Source: Defluviitaleaceae bacterium (GTDB lineage Bacteria > Bacillota > Clostridia > Lachnospirales > WQUN01). Taken from it: a stretch of DNA of 62,135 nt. The position numbers and the translations under genes are program-made. The stretch is taken from positions 1 through 62,135 of the forward strand of contig WRDO01000017.1 in NCBI GenBank assembly GCA_009779755.1, read 5' to 3'. How positions within the stretch are numbered: the first letter of the stretch is position 1; the number at the start of each line of letters is the position of its first letter. Positions 42,704 through 53,088 of this stretch are shown piece by piece. The notes beneath the pieces are model-generated. The model saw only the letters and a list, made by a program, of their open reading frames with translations, did no database searches and was not told the origin of the DNA.

Positions 42704-44548
42704 TTCAAACCGTCTGGGCATATCCATAAAACGGCTCATATCGGTGAAGAAACCCGTGTCGATTACTTCGAAGCCTTCCTTTTCGATTCGCTTGTATAAT
42801 TCATCCACGCTTTTATTAATATCAACCTTGTTTTTACCGTTCGCTTTCGGCGTCAAGCCGCGCATGGCCAAGGCTAATGCTTGCAATTCGCTTACATCCG
42901 TATTTTTACTTGACAGATGACGCAGCATAAACGCCAGTGTATTCGTTTGCGCCGCCGTGGCGATGTCGTGCAGATTACGGATGTCAATCCGTTCGTCGCC
43001 GATAATGATGAACCCCGTATCCGACACCTCCAGCCGTTCGCGGGTTGTACCCGTGGGGAAGGAGGAAAACGCGTCAATCTTGCTTCGTTCGTTTTCCCAA
43101 TCGACCGACCCGTGCGGTAAGTCTGTACGGTTTACCAACGATTTCGCACGCGCCGTCACGTCCCCCATTACAAATTCGTCCATCATGTAAATCCGATCCG
43201 CCACATTCAGGTACTCGCTGCTGCCGCCAATGACCAAAATCGTGGAAACGCCGTTCGTTGCCAGTTCCCGTACCCTGTCCGTAAAAGGGATGATGGGTTC
43301 CCTTTCGATCAAATCCTTCATTATTTTATCGCGTATCATAAAATTGGTGGCCGAGCGGTCCTCGTCGATCAGCAAAAGCCCCGCACCAAGCGATACGGCT
43401 TCCATGATGTTCGCCCCTTGCGACGTCGAACCCGAAGCGTGCGTGGTGGAAAAACACTTCGGGTCGCCGTTCGGCAGCCACTTGATGAACGGTGAAATAT
43501 TTACGTCCGTCACCGCGCGCCCGTCTTCTGCGGTGATCGTCACGGCGGTATCGTTTGCGATGCACAGCTCACGTCCGTCGCCGCGTACGTGGTTGTATAT
43601 CCCCGCGGATACGGCGTTAAGCACCGTGGACTTGCCGGAATACCCCCCACCCGTGATGACCGTCACGCCGTTTTTAATGCCCATGCCTTTTATGCCCGTT
43701 ATTTCGATTTCATCCCCCGACGGGCTTTGGAAGGGGACGGAACCCGCAGCGGGTTTGTCGCTCCCCTTCCCCCGCGCGAGGACGCTGCCGTTAGCGATAA
43801 ACGCGCAAAAACCGTTTTCGCGAAGGAACGTACGGATTTTGTTTTGCGTCCGCTCCAATTCCAGCGCCGCTCCCAATCCCTTTTTGTCAAGCTCCTTGAT
43901 AAACCGTTCCGTCGTTTCGGGTAATTGCTTCAGCAGCATCGTTTTCGCCCTGTCCAATTTCAAATACGGAAGCTGGATTTCCATACGGATACATAAACAC
44001 AGGACATCAGGCGGCGGGTCGGTGTAAACGCACACGAAGATGGTATTACCCTTCCCCTCGGTGTAATCCGGCACACACACCTCGGAAAAATACGCCGCGT
44101 TACGCGCCAGCACCTTCTGCCCGGGGTCGTACAGGATAAACTTGCCGTTGTCCCTGTCCGGCCGCGTGCGGTTAAAGTATTCGGCGTTAACAGCGTCGAA
44201 ATACGGCTTTATTTGCCGCAGGCATTCGTCCGCGGCGGCAACCGTACAATCGGATATACCCAGCATTTCCACGGGGATATGGACCGTTACGGTGGGTCTG
44301 TGCAACGCCAGCTTGTGCGTACGGTCGAAGGTATAACCGATACTGTTGTGCCAAAAGGTCGGCTCGCGGCGGGTTCCCGTACGGTCCCCGTTGCCGTCCA
44401 CCTCACCGTTGGGTTTGACGTACACGACGACGCATTCCCCGTCGTAGATTTCCTTTTGTACGGGTTTATTTTCCGCAATGTCGTTGTAACGGTAATTGAC
44501 GGTCCTTTGGTCGGTGATGCGGTTGAGATAATAACGCAGACGTTTCAT
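42662..44548 (-). CDS. Predicted ATPase of the ABC class (COG3044)
   Basis: The 628-residue cytoplasmic ATPase has Walker A GGGYSGKSTVLNAVSAGI near its middle, VSLGAGLLLIDEDRSATNFMIRD as signature-like and Walker B region, and VIGGSSEYLNVADRIYMMDE after it. This matches the COG3044 family, whose function is unknown. I start it at the ATG at 44548, preceded by CGGAGG, rather than at the in-frame start at 44608, which lies in the leader's terminator. The leader contains a terminator and a possible antiterminator. Confidence 0.82.
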   Translation of the reverse strand: MKRLRYYLNRITDQRTVNYRYNDIAENKPVQKEIYDGECVVVYVKPNGEVDGNGDRTGTRREPTFWHNSIGYTFDRTHKLALHRPTVTVHIPVEMLGISDCTVAAADECLRQIKPYFDAVNAEYFNRTRPDRDNGKFILYDPGQKVLARNAAYFSEVCVPDYTEGKGNTIFVCVYTDPPPDVLCLCIRMEIQLPYLKLDRAKTMLLKQLPETTERFIKELDKKGLGAALELERTQNKIRTFLRENGFCAFIANGSVLARGKGSDKPAAGSVPFQSPSGDEIEITGIKGMGIKNGVTVITGGGYSGKSTVLNAVSAGIYNHVRGDGRELCIANDTAVTITAEDGRAVTDVNISPFIKWLPNGDPKCFSTTHASGSTSQGANIMEAVSLGAGLLLIDEDRSATNFMIRDKIMKDLIEREPIIPFTDRVRELATNGVSTILVIGGSSEYLNVADRIYMMDEFVMGDVTARAKSLVNRTDLPHGSVDWENERSKIDAFSSFPTGTTRERLEVSDTGFIIIGDERIDIRNLHDIATAAQTNTLAFMLRHLSSKNTDVSELQALALAMRGLTPKANGKNKVDINKSVDELYKRIEKEGFEVIDTGFFTDMSRFMDMPRRFELMAAIYRMRGSGG

Positions 44549-44583
44549 TCGATTAATTCCTCCGTTTTGCGGAGCGGACCCAA

Positions 44584-44612
44584 TAAAAAACGCCGCGGAC
44601 AAAACCACGGCG
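44584..44612 (-). terminator. Intrinsic terminator in the ABC-class ATPase leader
   Basis: On the minus strand an 8-bp stem (44612-44605 with 44598-44591, one G-U pair) is followed by six Ts. It lies 36-64 nt before the start codon. The segment TGCGCCG occurs twice, at 44647-44641 and again in the 5' arm at 44614-44608. The upstream copy could pair with the 3' arm and prevent termination. Confidence 0.6.
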
Positions 44613-44647
44613 CAAGCTCATATAATTTAAGAAATTAAATCGGCGCA

Positions 44648-44697
44648 GGCAAAATGGTTTTATCTTTTTTGGATAAAATTGGCGTTTTCATTTTGCC
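44648..44697. repeat. Large imperfect palindrome in the ABC-class ATPase leader
   Basis: Nine-base arms 44648-44656 and 44689-44697 (GGCAAAATG/CATTTTGCC) surround an inner stem 44657-44664 with 44672-44679. There is a 9-nt bulge on one side. The position, just before the ATPase leader, suggests an RNA structure or a regulator binding site. Confidence 0.5.
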
Positions 44698-44759
44698 CTA
44701 CCCCCCAATATTTAATATGGCCGCTTTCGCGACGTTTGAATCATACCATTTGGGCCGCT

Positions 44760-44788
44760 TCGACGCAAGGATATAAAATGCCTATAAT
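44760..44788 (+). promoter_or_regulatory. Probable promoter of katG
   Basis: TCGACG (44760-44765, weak) and TATAAT (44783-44788) are separated by 17 bp, about 90 bp before katG. Confidence 0.45.
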
Positions 44789-44862
44789 CATCTCTTCCTA
44801 ATTTGTTCGGGACATAGTACTCATGCCGAGCTCCGTGAATATATTTACATGAATAACTTTGA

Positions 44863-47384
<2,522 letters not shown>

Positions 47385-47386
47385 CG

Positions 47387-47427
47387 AAAAAGGAACCCTA
47401 CGCCCATGTGGCTTAGTGTTCCTTTTT
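47387..47427. terminator. Bidirectional terminator between katG-DUF454 and tRNA-Leu
   Basis: The stem AAAAAGGAAC (47387-47396) pairs with GTTCCTTTTT (47418-47427), and inner pairs CTA/TAG and GCC/GGC extend it. Runs of A on the left and T on the right make it functional in both directions, ending katG-DUF454 on the plus strand and the tRNA on the minus strand. Confidence 0.8.
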
Positions 47428-47432
47428 TGTAC

Positions 47433-47516
47433 TGCAGCTGACAGGACTTGAACCTGCAAGGTATTGCTACCACCAGATCCTTAGTCTGGCGCGTATGCCA
47501 ATTCCGCCACAGCTGC
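47433..47516 (-). tRNA. tRNA-Leu, anticodon AAG
   Basis: The minus strand folds as a class II tRNA of 84 nt. The acceptor stem GCAGCTG pairs with CAGCTGC, followed by discriminator A. The anticodon stem CCAGA pairs with TCTGG around the loop CTAAGGA, which places AAG at positions 34-36. A long variable arm and GGTTCAAGTCC T-arm sequence are present. CCA is not encoded. An A34 tRNA-Leu needs adenosine-to-inosine editing and is unusual in bacteria. Confidence 0.92.
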
Positions 47517-47543
47517 TTAATGCGGTTTCCCGCGGCGAGGAGG

Positions 47544-47572
47544 ATTCTAATCCAGCCGCTTTATCTTGTCAA
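47544..47572 (-). promoter_or_regulatory. Promoter of tRNA-Leu
   Basis: On the minus strand TTGACA (47572-47567) and TAGAAT (47549-47544) are separated by 17 bp, with the tRNA starting about 27 bp downstream. Confidence 0.85.
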
Positions 47573-47596
47573 GGTTTACACCGCTGTGCCGCTGCC

Positions 47597-48397
47597 CTAA
47601 CGGTCGTCCAATTGTAACGAGCCGATATCGGCGCACAACATATTAAGGGAAGTCAGGACATAGTTGACGAAAGGCTCCAGTTTTTCGTGCCGTATGGCGC
47701 TGTAATCATTGTTCATATTGATTTGGCGGTGGCACTCTTCCGCCAAGTGGTCGGCGTGTATCTTCGTCAACGTGCCTTCGATTACGTTAAACCAACGCAT
47801 CACCGACGCGTAATTCTTAATCTTAAACGCGCTGCGCAAGCCGTCCTCCTGCGCGGGGCAATCATCCAAGAAATCCTTCAACTTGTTAATGTACCCTTTT
47901 ATTTGGTCGTCCGACATGCGTTCGATCGTTTTTTCATTTATTTCGGCAACGGTGGACAGTTGATTCTTAACCTTTTTGGCGAAACTTTCCTTCGGTTTTA
48001 CCTTTTCCTTCGTTTTAAGTTCGTCCAACACGGATTGGATATCCTTATACAACATGGTGAGCGACGCCATAAAGAAGTCGATAAAATTCTTCAGCCGGTC
48101 GTGCCGTATGTTTTCGACGTCTTGGTTTATGGCGAGCTGTTTATCGCACTGCTTGGCCAAATTATCGGCATGGATTTGGTTCAACGTATTCCGCATCGAC
48201 TTCAACCATTGCAGCGTGGGCGCGTAATCCATTTTTGCGAACGCATCCTCCAGCCTGTCCTTTTGTACGGGGAAGAGGTTGACGGCGTTGGTCAGGGTTT
48301 CCTGATAGGCACGGAGTTGGGTGTCCGTCATTTTAATGATCTTGTCCGCCGTCAGGTCGGTAACGGCATACAAACTTTCTTTGTTTAATACTTTCAT
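47597..48397 (-). CDS. Tandem HPt-like helical-bundle protein, function unknown
   Basis: The 266-residue protein is two diverged copies of the same ~115-residue helical unit (about 13-125 and 150-262). Both share MxDxQxxxYxxxL, a DYAPTLQWLKSMRNTLNQIHADNLAKQC or NYASVMRWFNVIEGTLTKIHADHLAEEC helix, and RHEKLxxFxxxxxxSLxML. The pattern recalls HPt domains, but the phospho-accepting histidine position reads NTL or GTL. It may bind rather than transfer phosphoryl groups. It overlaps scpB by 4 bp and ends the pheS-scpB operon. Exact fold and role are unknown. Confidence 0.65.
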   Translation of the reverse strand: MKVLNKESLYAVTDLTADKIIKMTDTQLRAYQETLTNAVNLFPVQKDRLEDAFAKMDYAPTLQWLKSMRNTLNQIHADNLAKQCDKQLAINQDVENIRHDRLKNFIDFFMASLTMLYKDIQSVLDELKTKEKVKPKESFAKKVKNQLSTVAEINEKTIERMSDDQIKGYINKLKDFLDDCPAQEDGLRSAFKIKNYASVMRWFNVIEGTLTKIHADHLAEECHRQINMNNDYSAIRHEKLEPFVNYVLTSLNMLCADIGSLQLDDR

Positions 48398-48900
48398 AGA
48401 ATCAGCTCCTCTACGTTCTTCAGCCCATAATATAGCAAAAATTCTTCGGAAGTGCCAAACAGAATCGGTTTCCCGGGCGCGTCCAGCCGTCCCTTTTCCT
48501 CAACCAAACCGTATTCCACCAATTTATTTACGCTGTGGTCGGCATTAACGCCCCTTATTTCCTCTACGATCCCTTTCGTCACCGGTTGCTTGAAGGCGAT
48601 GATCGCCAACGTTTCCAACAACGCTTGCGATAACGGCCGCTTCGGGCGTAATTGCAACAGCTTTTGCACGCATGGATAATAGGCGGGATTCGTACATAAA
48701 CGAAAGGTATCCTCCGCTTCGTGCAGCAGGATACCCGACTGTTCCTTGGCGTATACCTCGCCCATATGCGCCAATAAACCCCGCGTCACGGGTACGTCGC
48801 AGCCCAACGCATCGGCGAGCTTAACCAGCGGTACGCTTTCGGGGCTGGCGAACAACATAGCCTCCAACATCTTTTCCTTTTCAGAAAACCTTCCCGACAT
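48394..48900 (-). CDS. scpB: Segregation and condensation protein ScpB
   Basis: ScpB bridges ScpA and SMC in chromosome condensation. Two winged-helix domains are visible: LEAMLFASPESVPLVKLADALG near the start, then LSQALLETLAIIAFKQPVTKGIVEEIRGVNAD, then EYGLVEEKGRLDAPGKPILFGTSEEFLLYYGL. At 168 residues it is slightly short but complete. It lies in the same operon as scpA with the zinc-ribbon/HTH gene between them. Confidence 0.95.
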   Translation of the reverse strand: MSGRFSEKEKMLEAMLFASPESVPLVKLADALGCDVPVTRGLLAHMGEVYAKEQSGILLHEAEDTFRLCTNPAYYPCVQKLLQLRPKRPLSQALLETLAIIAFKQPVTKGIVEEIRGVNADHSVNKLVEYGLVEEKGRLDAPGKPILFGTSEEFLLYYGLKNVEELIL

Positions 48901-48910
48901 ACATAACCCT

Positions 48911-49321
48911 TTACTTTACGATGAATTTGATTTCCGTTTTCTTTTTCTTCGTTTCCTTCGTTTGTTCCTCTTCAAAAATTACTTCAACGGGTTTTTCGAC
49001 CGCCGCCGCCGCCGCGGTTTTTGCTTTCTTGCCCTTATTGGTGGATTTGTCTATCCATATCTGTAAATCTACGTTATCCAGGTTTTCCTTGGTGGACATG
49101 ATTTCCAGCATACCGGATTCGATATACCGTACGATGGTAGGCAGGGGGATGTCGGTACGCCCATGTACCTCAAGCGCGGTAATGCCGGGGTTATCCTTCA
49201 CGATCTCACGTACGGATTGGAATTGTATATCCTTCAAACGTTTACAGTCCGGGCAGGAATCCGGAGGTAAGCCGTCGAACGAAAACATCTGCTTGCATAA
49301 CTGGCAGCGGACGGTATTCAT
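48911..49321 (-). CDS. Zinc-ribbon/HTH protein resembling YvyF (TIGR03826-type)
   Basis: The 136-residue protein begins with a Cys4 motif (CQLCKQMF and CPDCKRL), followed by a predicted helix-turn-helix (VREIVKDNPGITALEVHGRTDIPLPTIVRYIESGML). This layout resembles the flagellar-operon protein YvyF. The C-terminal third is a low-complexity Lys/Glu/Ala tail (KKAKTAAAAAVEKPVEVIFEEE). It lies between scpA and scpB with gaps of 10-15 bp. The location would suit a regulator of the operon or a chromosome-segregation accessory factor, but this is inference. Confidence 0.7.
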   Translation of the reverse strand: MNTVRCQLCKQMFSFDGLPPDSCPDCKRLKDIQFQSVREIVKDNPGITALEVHGRTDIPLPTIVRYIESGMLEIMSTKENLDNVDLQIWIDKSTNKGKKAKTAAAAAVEKPVEVIFEEEQTKETKKKKTEIKFIVK

Positions 49322-49336
49322 GGGGTCCCCCTTCTC

Positions 49337-50050
49337 CTACGCGGCTTCGCAGCTTATATCCGCGAAGTCCATATCCTGATGCGCTTTCAGCATACCTCGG
49401 CGTATCATCTCCAGCAACGCCAAAAACGTGGTAATCATTTCTCCGCGGGTTTTGCATTCTATCAGCAATGCCGATAACCTAACCCGCCCTTCCTTCAGCA
49501 TATGACGTATGTAAGCGATTTTTTCGGTCACGGTAAACCGTTCGCGCGGCATTTGTCCGTATCCGGCGCGCTGCGTATCGGTACGGGATTCCCTGCGCCG
49601 CATCATTTCGGTAAACGCTTCCAACAAATCCCCGACACTGACACCCTCCAACACCGAAGGCGCATCCTCGGCTTCCTGCGCCAGCCATAATTCCCCCGTG
49701 CCGGTCAACTTGTCGCCCGGCGGGGTTAAGCTGTGAAGCTGTTGCGCCAGCCGTTGCGCCAATTGATATGCCAACAACCTTTGCACCAACGCTTCACGCG
49801 GGTCTACATCATCGATTTCGTCGACGGGTTTCGGCTTCGGTAAAAGCATTTGTGATTTTATTTCCAACAACGTCGCCGCCATAACCAAAAATTCGCTCAG
49901 GTTATCCATTTGATGCGAATCCTTAATCTCATGCAGATATTGCTCCGTCAATTCCGCAATCGGTATATCGAATATATCCATTTCATTACGCGCAATCAAG
50001 CGCAGCAACAAATCCAGCGGCCCCGCGTATACCGCCAACTTCACTTCCAT
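49337..50050 (-). CDS. scpA: Segregation and condensation protein ScpA
   Basis: ScpA is the kleisin of the SMC complex. It begins with the family hallmark VKLAVYAGPLDLLLRLIARNEMDIFDIPIAELTEQYL and continues with FLVMAATLLEIKSQMLLPK. A central acidic stretch and the C-terminal winged helix follow. The ATG at 50050 overlaps the upstream stop codon as TAATG; a longer start at 50086 adds non-family residues. The length of 237 residues is normal. Confidence 0.95.
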   Translation of the reverse strand: MEVKLAVYAGPLDLLLRLIARNEMDIFDIPIAELTEQYLHEIKDSHQMDNLSEFLVMAATLLEIKSQMLLPKPKPVDEIDDVDPREALVQRLLAYQLAQRLAQQLHSLTPPGDKLTGTGELWLAQEAEDAPSVLEGVSVGDLLEAFTEMMRRRESRTDTQRAGYGQMPRERFTVTEKIAYIRHMLKEGRVRLSALLIECKTRGEMITTFLALLEMIRRGMLKAHQDMDFADISCEAA

Positions 50051-50637
50051 TACGTCAGCCACGCCGTACGCAGTACAAATTCCCACACCGGGTTAAAGAT
50101 CATTTGCACCAAACGGAATACCAACGCGAGGATTAATATAACCTGCATGGGTTTTTCATAATGGTTAAGTTTTACCAAGGCTTCGGGGCGGACAAAGAGG
50201 TGTATGATTTTCGACATACCCAACGGATGCACGGGTATCAAATTAAACAAAGCCAAAAAGATATTGCACTGCGCGAAATAAAACAATACCCACATAAAAG
50301 GATTGATGGGGCCGTTGTCCAACAGGCTCAGCACCATTACGGAAACGACGCCGAGCATAAGGTTTGCCGCGATGGGCGTGACATACGTAACCAGTACACC
50401 CCTTCGGCGATTTTTATAATATAACGAAGCGGTCGGTACGGGTTGCCCCCAGCCGAAACCGCCGAATATAAGCATCATGATAAAGCCGATCGGTTCAACG
50501 AACGTAAGCGGATTAGCCGTAAGGAACCCTTTGTTACGCGGCGTGGGGTCGCCTTGCAAATGCGAGGTGACAGCTTTTACCCATTCGTGTATGACCGGGG
50601 CGAAAAACGCGCCGGGCAGCAGGTAAAGAATCTCCAT
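50050..50637 (-). CDS. Degenerate site-2 protease-like (M50) membrane protein
   Basis: The protein has the S2P layout: six hydrophobic segments, GDPTPRNKGFLTANPLTFVEPIGF and GWGQPVPTASLYYKNRRRGVLVTYVTPIAANLML, all close to M50 members such as YwhC/YydH-type proteins. But the zinc site is lost. The usual HExxH reads HEWVK (VIHEWVKA), and the usual NPxPPLDG reads NLIPVHPLGM, without the aspartate. It is therefore probably inactive and may bind the substrates of an active homologue. It overlaps pheT by 1 bp and scpA by 1 bp. Confidence 0.8.
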   Translation of the reverse strand: MEILYLLPGAFFAPVIHEWVKAVTSHLQGDPTPRNKGFLTANPLTFVEPIGFIMMLIFGGFGWGQPVPTASLYYKNRRRGVLVTYVTPIAANLMLGVVSVMVLSLLDNGPINPFMWVLFYFAQCNIFLALFNLIPVHPLGMSKIIHLFVRPEALVKLNHYEKPMQVILILALVFRLVQMIFNPVWEFVLRTAWLT

Positions 50638-53078
50638 TAACGCACCTGCGCGTTAATACGCCGATTAAGGTTTTCGCGGATGACAGCCATGAGCTTCTGC
50701 GCGGATTCGTCGGTTAACGTGCGGTCGTACGCCGAAAAACGCAGGCTATACGCCATGGATTTGTATCCCGCTTCGATTTGCTTGCCTTGGTACACGTCGA
50801 ATAACGTAACGTCCGTTAACCATTGACCGCCTTTTTCGCGGATGGCGGCTTCGGCTTGGGCGGCGGTAACGGTTTCGGGTACGGTAAAGGCCAAGTCGCG
50901 TATCATCGCGGGGTATTTCGACGGCGGGGTAAATGTCGTTTTAGCGGATTTTGCCAAATCGTATAAAACATCCAAGTCCAGCACGGCGAGGTAAACCCGT
51001 GTTTCGATTTTGAAATTAATCGCCGCTTGGGGGTGTAATTCGCCCACGTATCCCACAGGGACCGCGTCCCGCTTCGGGTGCGGTTTAAACGATACCGATG
51101 CCGTGCGCCCCGGGTGCATATACGGTAAGGTCAACGGTTCGTACACCCACTTGCCGCTGACATAAACGGAAAGTAAATCCTCTATGTCACCCTTAACGGC
51201 GGGGAAGTCCACGTCCGGCCCGTATGCAGCCAGCGTTAACCGCGGTAATTCATCCGGTAATTCTGTCGGCGGCAACGCCTTCGGCCTGTATTCCCATGCA
51301 ATTTCAAACAGACGTGCATCCCCGTTGCGTTTGGCGTAATTCGTGGCCAGGCCTTCAAGCAAACCACCGACCGTTTGCGTACGCATCACACTGAAATCCT
51401 CACCCAACGGATTTTCCAACGTAAGGTAGTTACGCATCGGATCGTCCGCGGGTAACAATAATTTATCGGCCACCCTTGGGCTTTCGAAGGGATAGGTACA
51501 CGCTTCGTAATAACCCAAACCGGCTACGGCTTGCTTAACGTCCAGTTCAAAGCGGCGGCGTGGCGACATGCCGGGTTGGAAGGGTACCTTGGGCGTAACC
51601 CGTTGGACATATCTCGAAGGGATGTTGTTGTAACCGTAGAAACGCGCCACTTCCTCGGTCAAATCAACTTCGGTCCAATCAGACCCGAAGCAGGTAGGTA
51701 CGACGGCTTCAAATAAATCGCCGTTTTCCCGTGTTTCGATGCCTACACGTTTTAGGTATCCGCATATTTCTTCAACGGAAAGGGAAAGCCCCAACCGTTT
51801 GTTGATATTTTCGGGGTTAAATTTAACGGTATGGGGCAGGCGCGGAACGGGGTAATTGTCCACGATCCCCGGCACAACCTTACCGCACGCCAATAACTCC
51901 ACCAATTCCATTGCGCGATTGACGCTCGTCAAGGCTTGGTTGGGGTCGATACCTTTTTCATAATGGGCGGAAGCGTCGGTACGCATCCCCAACCCCTTCG
52001 CAGTTTTACGGATATTTTCGGGATTAAAGTTTGCAGATTCGAAAAGGATCGTGGGCGTTCCGTCGTGTACCTTGGTGTTGTCACCACCCATCACCCCGGC
52101 AATGGCAAGGGGTTTTTCATGGTCGGCAATCAGCAGTACGGTGTCGGTGAGGGTACGCTCCGCGCCGTCCAGCGTCGTTATTTTTTCGCTTGTTTCCGCG
52201 GTGCGCACAACGATGGCGTGCTTGCCGTCTTTTAACGCAACCGCGCCGATGTCAAAGGCATGCAGGGGTTGTCCGTATTCAAGCATTACGTAATTGGTGA
52301 TATCCACGATATTGTTAACCGAACGCATACCCGCGGCTTCCAAGCGTTTCTGCATCCATCGCGGTGATGGGGCGACCTTTACGTCCCGCACCACGCGGGC
52401 AATGTAACGGGGACAACGTTCGGTGTCCCGTATCTCCACGGAGACAAGGCTTTCGGTATTTCCCTCGCCTTCTTCCCGCACTTTCACCTCCGGCAATTCG
52501 AAGGGGAAACCGTACGCCGCCGCGGCTTCACGTGCGATACCCATCACGGCATTCATATCGGGGCGGTTGGAAAGGACTTCAATGTCCAGCACATCCTCCG
52601 ATATACCCAGAATGGGTTTCGCGTCAACACCCAAGGGATGCGGTTCGGGTAAAACCAATATTCCTTCGTCCGTGGCGTACGGGAAATCCTCCGTGGTGCA
52701 ACCCAGCTCGCCGATGGAGCAAAGCATCCCGTTGGATTCCTGCCCGCGCATTTTACTTTTCTTTATCTTTAAACCACCCGCCAGCGTCGAACCATGTAAA
52801 GCTACGGGGATATAATCGCTTGCCTTAAGATTGTCCGCACCTGTTACGATCTGCAACACACCGTTGGCGCCGACATCGGTTTGCGTAACCCATAACTTGT
52901 CCGCGTCGGGGTGCCGCTCCAGCGATTTGATTTGCCCGACCACCACGTTGGTAATCGCTTCACCGCTTGTCGTTATCCCTTCCACCTTTACGCCGGCATC
53001 GGTAATCCTGCGGGAAAAGGTAAGCGTATCATCGGGAATATCGATTATATCGCGCAACCATGACATGGGAATATTCAT
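50637..53078 (-). CDS. pheT: Phenylalanyl-tRNA synthetase beta subunit
   Basis: The beta subunit recognises tRNA-Phe and edits Tyr-tRNA. Visible domains are the N-terminal EMAP-like/B1 region (VVVGQIKSLERHPDADKLWVTQTDVG), the B3/B4 editing region (VLDIEVLSNRPDMNAVMGIAREAAAA, RPRYIAR-like CPRYIARVV), B5 (LPHTVKFNPENINKRLGL) and the C-terminal ferredoxin-fold anticodon-binding domain (PSKYPAMIRDLAFTVPE). At 813 residues it is complete. It starts 10 bp after pheS. Confidence 0.95.
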   Translation of the reverse strand: MNIPMSWLRDIIDIPDDTLTFSRRITDAGVKVEGITTSGEAITNVVVGQIKSLERHPDADKLWVTQTDVGANGVLQIVTGADNLKASDYIPVALHGSTLAGGLKIKKSKMRGQESNGMLCSIGELGCTTEDFPYATDEGILVLPEPHPLGVDAKPILGISEDVLDIEVLSNRPDMNAVMGIAREAAAAYGFPFELPEVKVREEGEGNTESLVSVEIRDTERCPRYIARVVRDVKVAPSPRWMQKRLEAAGMRSVNNIVDITNYVMLEYGQPLHAFDIGAVALKDGKHAIVVRTAETSEKITTLDGAERTLTDTVLLIADHEKPLAIAGVMGGDNTKVHDGTPTILFESANFNPENIRKTAKGLGMRTDASAHYEKGIDPNQALTSVNRAMELVELLACGKVVPGIVDNYPVPRLPHTVKFNPENINKRLGLSLSVEEICGYLKRVGIETRENGDLFEAVVPTCFGSDWTEVDLTEEVARFYGYNNIPSRYVQRVTPKVPFQPGMSPRRRFELDVKQAVAGLGYYEACTYPFESPRVADKLLLPADDPMRNYLTLENPLGEDFSVMRTQTVGGLLEGLATNYAKRNGDARLFEIAWEYRPKALPPTELPDELPRLTLAAYGPDVDFPAVKGDIEDLLSVYVSGKWVYEPLTLPYMHPGRTASVSFKPHPKRDAVPVGYVGELHPQAAINFKIETRVYLAVLDLDVLYDLAKSAKTTFTPPSKYPAMIRDLAFTVPETVTAAQAEAAIREKGGQWLTDVTLFDVYQGKQIEAGYKSMAYSLRFSAYDRTLTDESAQKLMAVIRENLNRRINAQVR

Positions 53079-53088
53079 GTGGATTCTC

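Noticed and set aside
44549..44608. N-terminal extension of the ABC-class ATPase to 44608
   Set aside because: The extension overlaps the leader terminator, and a clear CGGAGG precedes the ATG at 44548.
44782..44797. PerR box in the katG promoter
   Set aside because: Only the first half-site (TATAATCAT) matches; the second half does not.
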